From Lenisia limosa (Eukaryota; Breviatea), in NCBI GenBank assembly GCA_001655205.1, contig LPNZ01008512.1, positions 1-47,859 of the forward strand: a stretch of DNA of 47,859 nt, given 5' to 3'. Under the pieces are notes generated by a model. That model was given only the letters and a program-made list of their open reading frames with translations, was not told the origin of the DNA and did no database searches. This document shows positions 10,226 through 21,356 of the stretch, in pieces (position 1 is the stretch's first letter; every line of letters starts with the position of its first letter). The translations under genes and the position numbers were made by a program.

Positions 10226-13200
10226 ATGCGCTTTGAAGTCCTGGAAAAGGCTGCTCTTGAGCATGACTTCGCAATTGTTTCCGCTGAAGCCGATAGATGT
10301 TAGATATACCAACCAGTTTGAACTCATCTTTTAGTGAAAAAAACTCGTGGAATTGCAAAGGCGGAAAAGGACACTTTGGAGAAGTTCAAGGTTATTGCCC
10401 TGCTCAAATCAGATTCTCCCCAAGAAACTCTCGCAAGCACAGAAGGCAGATCTTGGCTCTCCTTCGAGCGCGCCTATGCCCTTTATAAACTTAATAGATT
10501 TAAGGACTGTCTCAACGTCCTCCGTCCTCATCTTGACAAAAAGAACCGTGAAACAAAGGTCATTGTTCTTGCTGCCCAAACTGTATGGGGACTAGTTTTG
10601 TTATTGACCAACTGAACTGGATAGGATTATAATTATTGGTATTATTTTTCTCCAATGTAATTGTTCGGTTTTCCATGACCATCTGAATTGATTCTTCTTG
10701 GTTCCTTTTGTATGTTTTATATTCAGACATTTAGTGTGAGATTATTCTCTCTAAAGTACCTGTTTCCTTTAACCCGACAGTACTATCGTCTGGAGCAGTA
10801 TGACAGGGCAGCTGAGCTTTTCACCAGCGTTCCTCGTGATTTGGAAGTTTCTGCGAATGTTGTAGCCAGCCTAGTTAGATCAGGTACTGTCTCACACTCT
10901 ATCCACTTTTCCCTCCTGACTACGTAGGCAATGTTCAAGAGGCTCTGGCAGAAATTGCTAAATCCCAGGAGAACTCCTTTGAGCTTGTTTACAATATGGC
11001 CTGCTGCCAAGTAGGGAAGGTCATAATTGTTTATACTACACTGTCGCATTATATGATCTTGAATATTGGTTTTTGGCCTCATCGTGGCTGTTTAGGTTGC
11101 TAATGGCGAGTTGGATGAGGCGTTTGAAACTCTTCAGAAGGCAGAAGGTAAGAAATGCTCTGTTCCTTTTCTGATGTTAATATTAGATATCTCGGATATT
11201 GCTGACATTCATAATAATTTGTTGCAAAGTGGACACAAATAAAAATTGTATTTCTTGATAAAGCCCTGAAAATTATTATCCTTCTGAGACATTAAATCCT
11301 TATCTTGAATTGGTGTTCCTCTTCCGTTCTCGCTTTGCTACTTCACNNNNNNNNNNNNNNNNNNNNNNNNNNNNNNNNNNNNNNNNNNNNNNNNNNNNNN
11401 NNNNNNNNNNNNNNNNNNNNNNNNNNNNNNNNNNNNNNNNNNNNNNNNNNNNNNNNNNNNNNNNNNNNNNNNNNNTGTGATCCATTCACTTGGGTCCAGG
11501 TCTCTGCCGTAAAACCCTGGGTGAAGAAGGATACAGCCCTTCAGAAATCAATGATGAGGTTCAGATCATTAAGGCTCAGGTAAGAAATCGTCCCTTGTAC
11601 CCCTTCTTACCCTAAAGATGGCATTTGTCCTTCAGACCAATGGGCGCGCCACCGAAGCTGAAACACTCTACAAGAAAGTTTGTATGGATTCTCCCTGCTC
11701 CAAGTTTGCCATTTGACATCTGCAGATTCAGTCCAGCCGTCCATCCGATCTGTCTGTCAGAGCTGTCACTGCCGCTAACCTCATCGCAATCAATGTGAGG
11801 ATTGTACATACAGAGCTATGGTGGTGCTCTATTTTACTTATAGAGTTCCGAGTATCACTTATATTATAGGGAGATAGGAACCTCTCAGCTTCTCTCGATT
11901 CAGCCAAGTCCCTTGGTATGTCTCTAATAATGCTTTTCAGCGCTGACTTTTTAGCATCCCAAGAACTCCGCACTAAACTCACCTCATCACAACGCCACTC
12001 GATGGATATCACTCGTTGCCTTCTTCTTGTGGGGGGGGGGGTCCCTTCTTCTTCTTGCGTTTTAGGGAACCTAGTGGTTATCCCCTCCTATCACCTCCCA
12101 CTTCTCCTGATAGTTTTTAGGTCAGAATGAAAAAGTTTGAAGAGTGTAGCAAAATTGTTTCCAAAATCAAGGTGAGCTTTACACACAGTTTTTGCTCGAT
12201 ACTTGATATATTGATGACGAAACAGGGGGACTTTGTGCGAACTGAGTCAACTGTTGTTGTGAAAGGAGCTTTGGGCATTGCCCAGGAGTCCTTCGATCAA
12301 GCTCACAAGTAAGCTCAAAGATGCAACTTTACGAACATACTGGTTGAAAATTTGACGATTCAGTTTACTTCGGGCTGCTGGCGACAAATACAACTACCTC
12401 ACTGTCCGTCTCACCCTCATCCAAAGTCTTATCAACCAAGTGAGTCTTCTTCATGGGTAAGATTGACTTTAGGATCAACTTGCTGAGGCAGTTGGAGAAA
12501 TGAAGAAGTGCACAGAAATGCTGATTTACCCTGGTTTCTTGGTAAGCTGCTCTCAGACAACATGCCCTATATTATTTTTGTCTCTAATGTTGAGCCAATA
12601 GTTTTTTATATTATTTTTCATAAACCCCCCCCCCCCTCAGGCAACAATGCTTGCTGCTTATGAGAAGCTTCACCACAAGTCTCCCAAAAAGGTAATATTC
12701 AGTGTTGCGGTGCACAGTATTGACGTTTTAGGGCTACAACCTCAAGGCTGGAGCGGCAGTCTTGGCAAGTCTTGCGTTTGTGAAACTATGATTGTTTTGC
12801 CAAATATTTCGTGATGTTTGACTTCTTAGGTTATGGACAGAAGAAAAGAGGCAGGCCAACAAGCAAGCCTTCTTGGAGCTTGTCACAAACTGTGGTAATG
12901 CACTCTCAGAGCGTTTTTCAGACCATGTGAGCATCCCCGGCTTATGGGATTTCACTCTTTGTATTGGCATTTTACAAATCAGGAGACCGCATTCAAGTGC
13001 TTTGAACTCCTAAACAACAACACTGGAATCAATATGGCTCGCATGTGCTACGAAGCCTCTTTCTTCGACACAGTTCTTGCCGAAAAGTTGGTTATTGTTT
13101 GTTTGTTTTATGCCTGTTTAAAAATATATGTATGTATGTATGTATATATTTTTGAATTATCATTACCTCAGGATCTCCTTCATTGCTTCAGATATGAGAA

Positions 13201-13843
13201 ACTGCTTCCCACGATCCACATTGATGAGGATGAAATGGAGAAAGCCCTTTTGGAGCCTGTAGGGAGGACCGTTCTTTGAACCGGCATATCATATGGGGAA
13301 AACGGGATCTTTTCAAAAAAGAAATTATCTTGGTTTTTACCCCCAAATTTTCTAATCAGACATAGTATTGCTATTTAGCTGGCTTTTGACGTTCACAGAT
13401 TCGCGAGGCCTCCGCCCTGGCCACAAAGAGCAAGTAAGAAAACTCTTTACACGCTGACCTTTAGGAAAAAGACTGCCCGTCGCCAACGACACATGGTGGC
13501 CAAGCCCACTGGCAAGCCCGACCCCGAGCGCTGGATTCCCGTCCGTGATAGATCCACGTATAAGAAGGGCCGCAAGAAGGCTGTCAAGGGCTCCCAAGGC
13601 TCCGGTATGAGATGATATCGATTTAACTTGGCTTATTGTATTAGGCAGTGGGCTTTCAGGAGAAGTTGTGGAGGCTGTTTCTCCTTCGGAAGCGCCTGGT
13701 AGGTAATATGTCGTTGTCATTACCCCACAGCAGCAAAGCCTTCTTCAGGGCGTAAGCAACCTGCTCCTCGCAAGAAGAAGAAGAACGTATGTTGGATATT
13801 GCACAGGTCGTAAAATGTTCCTCTTACTATTCAGCGCAAGTAA
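10226..13843 (+). CDS. SRP72: Signal recognition particle subunit SRP72
   Basis: SRP72 pairs with SRP68 on SRP RNA and helps target nascent secretory proteins to the endoplasmic reticulum. The start is the ATG at 10226 (MRFEVLEKAALEHDF), and roughly fifteen or more exons follow. The front two-thirds is TPR-like helical repeats, visible as SFERAYALYKLNRFKDCLNV, YYRLEQYDRAAELF, ELVYNMACCQVANGELDEAF and ALGIAQESFDQAH. The tail carries the SRP72 RNA-binding signature PDPERWIPVRDRSTYKKGRK near 13515-13570. It ends in a basic stretch (APRKKKKNRK) with a stop at 13843. A 129-bp gap at 11347-11475 interrupts the gene, and the exon on its right resumes at LCRKTLGEEGYSPSEIND. Two introns contain G or C homopolymers near 12036 and 12627, so sequence there may be unreliable. 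It is convergent with the helicase gene. Confidence 0.93.
11347..11475. other. Assembly gap (129 N) inside SRP72
   Basis: Hides intron sequence and possibly part of a TPR-coding exon. Confidence 0.97.
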
Positions 13844-14061
13844 CTCCTCCCCCTAGGTGTGTATTTATATGCATTGATTTGGTTCTGAAAAAAAACCATA
13901 TTGGGGGAATACATCAAACAACATACTGTACAAAACACGAAAAATAATACAATAAGAAACCTCTAATTCTTTGGTGTCACAGGCTCGAAAATGGCTCGAT
14001 CTAACTCCCTGAAAGGTCAAAATCAATCCTTCACCGCTTGCTTCACTCCAACCCCCAACTC

Positions 14062-17000
14062 CTACTCTCTAGGCTTTTCCGCAGGCGGTTCCAGTGTCTC
14101 TGGAGAGGGCATNNNNNNNNNNNNNNNNNNNNNNNNNNNNNNNNNNNNNNNNNNNNNNNNNNNNNNNNNNNGTCACAGGCTCCATTGGGCTCTCAGGTAC
14201 GGTCTGTCCAATGGTACTTCGGATGACGCGATTTGCGTTGAATGCGTTCATGAGATGCTTCGAGAATGCCTGGCCACCCTGCGCTCCCTGAAAATATGAG
14301 CATGTCAAACAACTAACCTGGGGAAACTCTGAAGCAAGGCGCTGGACATTACTACTATACACACTGTCGAGTCAGAAAAGGTGTTGTGAAACAATTTCAA
14401 AGTGATTCAGGGGGGGACCGACTTTTGCAAATCGGCAAGAGCGGCGTTTGGGGCAGAGGGATACCCGTCGTGGGGTGGTGCTCCTTCATCAGGCCTGAGA
14501 AGTCAGTAGATGAAAAAAATATTCATCTGAGTGAAGAGTAGGTTTCCCACTTCTTAGGTTTTTGTGGTTTCGGCACCTGGAGAATAGGCACGATAGGGCC
14601 TTCCTGCAGATCGGAAAAGAACCTTTCTAGAAGGAATGAGAAACTCCTTTAATAGCAGATAAAACTGCCTCTTTTTGAAAAAAAAAAAACATCTTCGATT
14701 CAAAGCATCAATTTATCTTGTGTAAGCGGAAAAATGAGAAAACTTAGATCATTTTGGAACCGAAAGTGCAAAATCTAGGTTCAAACCAGTTACAAGAACA
14801 AAACAGCTTTTGACAAAAGAAAAAAAGGGTGGTAAATTATCGGATTCAAAGAGGTAGAGAGAACCAACTAAGACTTCATCAAAATAACTTTGTCGTTGAA
14901 GAAAAATTAGTGGGACTTCAATTTGTGGAATTAAAAAAATGTGAAAGATTATTATCAGGGACTTCCTCACCTTGGTGACTCAATTGTTCATTTGGCATTC
15001 CCTGTTCATTACTGGTGAGTGGCGGAGGTGTGGGTAGGGACAATGGTGCATTATGGCTGGTGTTCACACTCTGGAATGTGTTATTAAGATCGCACCCAAT
15101 CCCTTGGATTGAGGGGATGCATGAAATTCACCCACCGAGGCAACGGATTCAATGTCATCCTCCAGAGGCGGGTTAGGTCCGCGTAATCTGAAGTGTCACA
15201 TCAACTCAACACAGCAAAAAAATTAAAAACTGAAATCCAAACACAACATTATTAAAGTCCACAGTACCTTTCTGTTGGGTCGTGCATTTGAGCGAGTTGC
15301 TTCTGAACCTGTATCGTCAAAACACATAAAAAGTCATCTCAAATTAAATGAAGAAGAAACTGTGAATCGAAGACAGTAGAAATGATATCATATTTGATAT
15401 CAGAGCTCTATCTGAGGTGATCATTTTCAAGTGCAGATTGATACATAGTAATGATATTTTATATATCATAGTATATCTAATCAGAGACTAGAAATTATTA
15501 TATACATTATATATGCATATCATAGAGTTTATATTGATATGTAGTAATTATATTATACTATAAAATATATATGATATATAATATCAAATAAATAGTAGTA
15601 CTATATTATAATAGCTATTGTAATATAATATATCATGATGTCAGTAGTGTATCATATCATCAAACCAGGTATGTGAGAGATTGTGTGTCAACTGGTGGTA
15701 GTTCAGGGAGAGAGAGCGCCTGAAATTGTCAAAAAAAAAAACACCCGAAACACTACAGTCTGAAATCCCCCATTACCACAGCAGGAGCCGAGTACTGTAG
15801 TGAATCCTACGAGGTAAGGTCAATAAAAAACCAGGGATTGTAACCACTCATATCCAGAAGCAAACCAATTGGAGGGGATCTACCTGATTCGTTAACCTCT
15901 GAACATGTAAGAAAAGCCACAAAAGAGCAAAAGAGAAAAAGTGGTTTCCACCCAACTCACCGTTGAAGGAGGGGCCTGGACCTTGATACTGTTCATTGCC
16001 CTATCGAGGAAAATGGTATGTCGCGCGGTCTTTGTAGTTCCGTCAATATTGCTCTTGCGGCTGGAGTACGACATGATGAGCTGCTCGGTTGCCCTAGTTA
16101 CAGCAACTGTGGAATAAAAATCGGATTCGGATATCATAGTACTACTTATTAATGTTTAAATGGGATTGAATAAAAGGCAGTATCCATTGCCGTTCTGAAA
16201 TAGACCCAACTACGCAGACCGTAAAGAGCACGACGGTCATCGTCAATGAAGGCCTCACCGGGGGCCTTGAACTTCGGTAACACGTCATCTTCCAGGCCGG
16301 CTGAAGAGTTAGCTTTGGTTATATCATATGTATATGTATGAATGAGTCTGTAGAACGTACGCAAATAGACGACAGGAAGATGTAGGGGGCGTGCAGCCTC
16401 GTACGTAGCAATAAGAACCTTCAAGCGTTATCGGATTAACAAGAAATACCCAAATATGAAGCCCTACCTTCTTGGTGTCGTAATACTCGAGCTCGAATCC
16501 TGAAGAGAGAATACACTCACTGAGAAACTTGACGATACGCTACAGGATGAAAAGGCAAAAGACATTACTCACGCAATCACCCTTGAGCTGCCCCTGCGCG
16601 TTGAGTGTGGACACGACGCAAGGATGCCGACTGTCGAAGTGGGCCACCATCGACAAAAAGGCCTTCACAGTCATAATTGTTATGATACCTAACTGCCTAT
16701 CCTCACATATCATAGCTTATTATATGACCAAAGTTCTATTCATATTATAATATAATTAAGCAAACTCCACATGCCTACGTGCCTTCCCAAAATATCGCAT
16801 TTGACCTGTACTATATGAATAATATTTATATGTATATTATGTCAAAATAAGTTCACCAAAACGCACCTTGAATCTTGAGTAGTCAACTTTCACGTCGTTT
16901 TTGATGTAGTCCAGGAACTAAAATGTTAACAAGAATAGTCAACCTGAAGTAGAGATCAGAACTAACGATGTACTCACCTTGAGGTTTCGACAGAGGTTAT

Positions 17001-20000
17001 CAATGGCAATACTGACTTTGGCCTTGCTCAGGGCATCTCGACGCAGTTCCACAACCACATTCGTAAAGTTGATAAACTAAGGCGTCAGAAAAGTACCACA
17101 AAGTGTCACAGAAGTACCTCGGATGGGTTCCTCAGAGCTCGACCATCTGGAAGGCCTTTTTCTACAGCTCTATGCGTGGCTGCAAGAAGATTCGTTTTCT
17201 GGGGTATTAAGGGAATCAGGGGTGAAGTGACCAACCCATTCCCTAGCCGCCGAAATGACTTGCTGGATAGTCTGCAGTCCAATGTTGCGTCGAGGCAATG
17301 TGAGTGCGCGTGTAAAGGCCACTTCATCATAGGGGTTACAGGCAACTAATGCGTGAGACTAGCCCCTGAATCGCTTCAATATAGAGAACTCACTTTTGAT
17401 ATAGTTGAGAACAGGGGCAATTTCTGGTAGTGAAAAGAGATGGTCTGCACCTAAAACGCATGCGTTCACGTTCTATGAAATTATTAGGAATATTAAAGGT
17501 TCGAGGGTCCTAAACGAAGATGGTGGAGGAACACAGACCTTAATAGTGAAGGCAGTGTTAAATTTGTTGACCATTTCTGAGGTTCGACAAAGGATTCCAA
17601 CAGTGCCAGTGAAGGTGTTGAGATTGCTTAGGATATCGTCAACAACTGGAGTGTTTAGAGCCTCACTCACTAAAGAATGGTACAACAGTGAGTTTATCGA
17701 AGTAAATTTTCCAAACCCAAGTGAAGTTCTAAACACAACCAAAGGATGCGCACTAACCACTTTCTACTTCGCAACTCGGGGAGTCGTACACTCGAATGAC
17801 AACCTCTGGACCAGGCCGTCTTGACTGCATAAACGGAAGGTCTTGCTTGGTCTTCGGGGAGTCCCTAGATGGTTGGTCACCCAACATTCATTCTCCATAT
17901 CTCAAGGTGTATTCCGTTCTTACATGATAATCTGAGCAGCAAGCTGGCAAATGTGTGAATTGGTGACAAGAGAATATGGCAACGTGCTATGACTGGCATT
18001 CTTGAGAGACAGCAATAAGTGGTTTAATATGGCCAGAGACGAGAGTCGGCTGCTGTAAATCGCTTGATCCTATGGTGTAAGAGAACTTGTCATCCGGAGA
18101 TATCAAAAGCCCCTCCATACCGGGTCACACGTGCCCGTTAATGAGCCAGTTGCTTCTGCGAGAATTTGGAGCATAGAGGCCTACATTGTAAGAATCTATT
18201 ATCCATGGTCCTTTGGTTGACAACTGATACAAACTCAATACCTGAACAGGAGTGCATTCTTGAAGATCATCAACGATAATTGAACGGTATCGGCTCTTAA
18301 TATCCTAAAATATATTAGTCCTTCTCCACCCAGTACCCGAGCCGTACATTAAGTACCACATCGTTCTCCAGGAGCTGGCATGCCATAATACTTATATCAT
18401 TAGCGTCCGCCGATGACGTGGCAAGCTTAAGGACTTCATATTCCTGGGGGTGAAAAGAGTTGACGCTACAGTATCATCTCATACGATCATATACAAATAA
18501 TACTATTACTAAGACTAAAAACAGAGAACCTGGCTCATTAACAGAAAAATAGTGAGGACCAATGAAGACGAAAGCCGAGCCGCACTCACTTCAAAGACGG
18601 GGATCAAAATATTGGTGATAAAAGGCATTTTGCCTGAAACGTTAACAATTCACAATAATATGAATCCCACCAAGAGAAGACACACGCTCTTTGGCCTCGG
18701 GTTTCAGAACCTATAAAATGATAATGAAATGGAGTGGCTGGACACCTAACACCACTACCACGCCCCTTAGAAGGCCCCTTCGCTTACAAGAGCTTTGACA
18801 AGGGTTGATAGAAAAGTAGGCCCCCAGCTGGCGTCTTTGGATGTTTGAATTGCACTTAGAACCTAGATGTTAATCTTGCCACTAATGCGCCAACCTGGTG
18901 AGTGTTCGGTCGACGCTGTTCAGTTTTCAATGAGTTGATAGCCTAAATAGTGAACTCAACAAGAGCAAAGATAGCTAACCTGTGTCACCAAATGATACTG
19001 AAAAGAGTCATCCAGTAATGTGAAATCTCCAGACACTATGAAATTAGTATACAACTGCACATGACAGTAAGTATTCTGTATTGACTGATTCCTCAAACCA
19101 TTTAAGACGTGAGCAAACTGGCGAAGAATATTGTGTGCAAATGATGAGAAGGTGTGAATGTTGACCTGCATCATTATTGTGGAATCACAATAAATTGACT
19201 CAGAAACCACTCACTTGGAAGGTCAGTTCAAGACCTATCAATTCAGCCACACTGATGATGAAAAGAGAAACCTGCATGAATGTCAGACGAGACAACAAAA
19301 ACACTCACATCAAAAGAAGAAGGCAAGAGGACAAGAATGCTACTTGGCTGGATGTGGAGATTATTGATAAGGTACGCGACTCTAACAACAGCAATGCGTG
19401 TTTTGCCTGCGAAATTAGTGGAAATGGACTCAACAGGAAATGCAAAACATACCAGAAGATGGACAACCAACGTGCATGTTGGTGGAGTTTAGGGACTTCT
19501 TCACTGCTGCTCGTTGAACACTGGTCAGCTCGCCCACCGCAATCCCCACTCTAATCATAGTCACATGATTGTTATGTTTCACTATGTATGGACCAATAGC
19601 ATAATCATGAATGTTGAAAATTCAATTAAATTGATAATACTCACACTATGAAGAAGTTATAAATAGAGCGAGAATCGCTTAAAAATGGCGGTACTAACCG
19701 GTATTGAATGGACTGGGCATCGAGGCTTTGTTCACGATCAAACTTCGTTAACGGGTCAACACTTCCAATCCTTTGGTCCTGCAGGGGGTATCTTTGGATT
19801 TTAGTCTCAGGAAGGATGATGGGAGCAGGTTCCACAGGGTTTTCCTCTATCACTGATTCGTCTTCAAGTCGATTATCAACCATCTTCCTCTTCCGTTTGC
19901 GTGTAGACCTGCAATGTTAATACCTGCCACGAAAAGCCCAATGAAAACAAGGACTCATGCAACCTTCTTGGCGGCGTTTCAACGCGTGGCGGCCTAACAC

Positions 20001-20595
20001 GCCCCCCAGGAATCTGAAACACCGGCGGGATAGGTTCGAGAGGTGGTAACTGCTGCAATTGTCAAGTCACAAAAGGCAATTCATCAGTTTTTATGAATTG
20101 ACACGATTTAAATTTATTTTTAGACTCACGAGAGGAAGGATATCAAAAGACCCCGCCTGTTGTGCTGCTACTTGGGACACATCCTGGAAGGCATGAGATG
20201 CCAACTTCAGGGTTCAGACTAGCATTTGGAATAGAGAATTGCCAAAGAAAAAGATTGAGGGGCAAAATTTAGAAACCTAAATGTCCCAACTAACTTGAAT
20301 GCCATCAAGGCTAATAGTTGGCAAGACAGCTTCAACTGAAACAGAGGGAAGCTCCACCAACATTGGAGGTGCTGATGGGAGGCCGAGAGGCGGGAGGGAC
20401 GGGTAAGGTGAATCATGCGGTATTTCAGCGTTAACAGGCTCAATATCATTATTAGGCGGTTGGTGACTCCTAAATACCGGCGGAGAGTAGTCTCGTGAAG
20501 AAGAATCAACCATAAGGGGTAATCCCGGTGTCACCTCCTCTACACCGTCTAAAATAATGTTAATACAATAAAAAGGTCCACCAACTATGAGACAT
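14062..20595 (-). CDS. Divergent UvrD/PcrA-type superfamily 1A helicase-like protein
   Basis: The gene starts at the ATG at 20595 (MSHNGVEEVTPGLP). A Pro-rich N-terminal extension of roughly 150 residues includes a basic RKRKRK cluster that could be a nuclear signal. Helicase landmarks follow in UvrD order: Q motif ELTSVQRAAV; Walker A GCPSSGKTRIAV near 19450-19410; the Ic-like HTFSSFAHNILRQF near 19165; motif II SIIVDDLQECTPVQ near 18280; motif III TCDPDQAIYS near 18130-18060; GTVGILCRTSEMVNKF near 17600; a 2B-like ALTLPRRNIGLQTIQQVI near 17290; motif V position VLIATYEAARPLHLPVVYL near 16400; motif VI AVTRATEQLIMSYSSRKS near 16090. Motifs Ia, II, IV and V deviate from the usual consensus. 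A low-complexity tail ends at a stop at 14062 beyond a 59-bp gap. Introns are frequent and some are very AT-rich (15360-15660). Family membership is firm; activity is uncertain. Confidence 0.85.
14113..14171. other. Assembly gap (59 N) near helicase 3' end
   Basis: Separates the final predicted exon (PSPETLEPPAEKPRE) from the preceding one, so the C-terminus of the helicase is tentative. Confidence 0.97.
15360..15660. repeat. AT-rich palindromic intron segment
   Basis: About 300 bp made almost wholly of overlapping ATATCATATTTGATATC-like and TATATATGATATATA-like blocks, inside an intron of the helicase gene. It is much longer than the gene's other introns and is likely expanded simple sequence. 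Confidence 0.6.
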
Positions 20596-21356
20596 GGTTC
20601 TTGATTGAAAAGAATTACATCGACTTGTCCTTTTTTACTTCTATAACTCAATAACCCAAGTTGTTCTTCAATTTTACTATAAAATAAGGTTAAATCAAGG
20701 GGTCACACCCGGTATAGATCAAGTAGTTTGGAGCTTGCGGTTATGATTTTTTTGAACCCCTCCAGTAAAGTATTGTTTAGCGGTTATGATTTTTGTGCCC
20801 CAAGGGTTTTTATCCCGGGCCGCAATTTTTTTCGCCGCAGGCGCCACTTTTAAATATGAATGCCCCCCCCCCCCCNNNNNNNNNNNNNNNNNNNNNNNNN
20901 NNNNNNNNNNNNNNNNNNNNNNNNNNNNNNNNNNNNNNNNNNNNNNNNNNNNNNNNNNNNNNNNNNNNNNNNNNNNNNTACTTCACCCAACTAAGTGTGA
21001 CCCAATGGTTAAATGATAAATTCAACTGTGTACAAACTGTGCCCAAAGATCTGCCACAGATTTCCCAAACCCAAAATTCCCATATAAAACGCCCACCCAT
21101 GGGTAGTGTCACCACCTATCCAACTTCCAATATATAAGGGGTTGTATATAAAAAAAGACCTCTCCCACCCATCGCCATTTTTCGTCATATCGTTTTACAC
21201 CGTTGTTCAAAAATAACTACATAAAATTGATACATTAACTCACAACACACACAACACAAAAGGACAAAAACAAAGTTACTGGGCCATTGCAAGAAGTTCG
21301 CTAAAGCATGAGGACTATTACAAGAGAAGAAACGCTGAAGAAAAATGTATCACAGC
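20596..21356. other. Intergenic region with gap, no gene recognised
   Basis: Upstream region of the helicase and downstream of the EFHC-like gene. It holds a direct repeat GCGGTTATGATTTTT (about 20738 and 20779), a C run followed by a 103-bp gap (20876-20978), and otherwise AT-rich sequence without convincing coding potential. Confidence 0.55.
20876..20978. other. Assembly gap (103 N)
   Basis: Directly follows a run of C residues. Confidence 0.98.

Noticed and set aside
19840-19920. Resemblance of the KRKRKMVDN segment to Rad21-type cohesin kleisins
   Set aside because: The exons that follow carry a full UvrD motif series, and no kleisin N- or C-terminal domain is present. The basic stretch is better seen as part of the helicase N-terminal extension.
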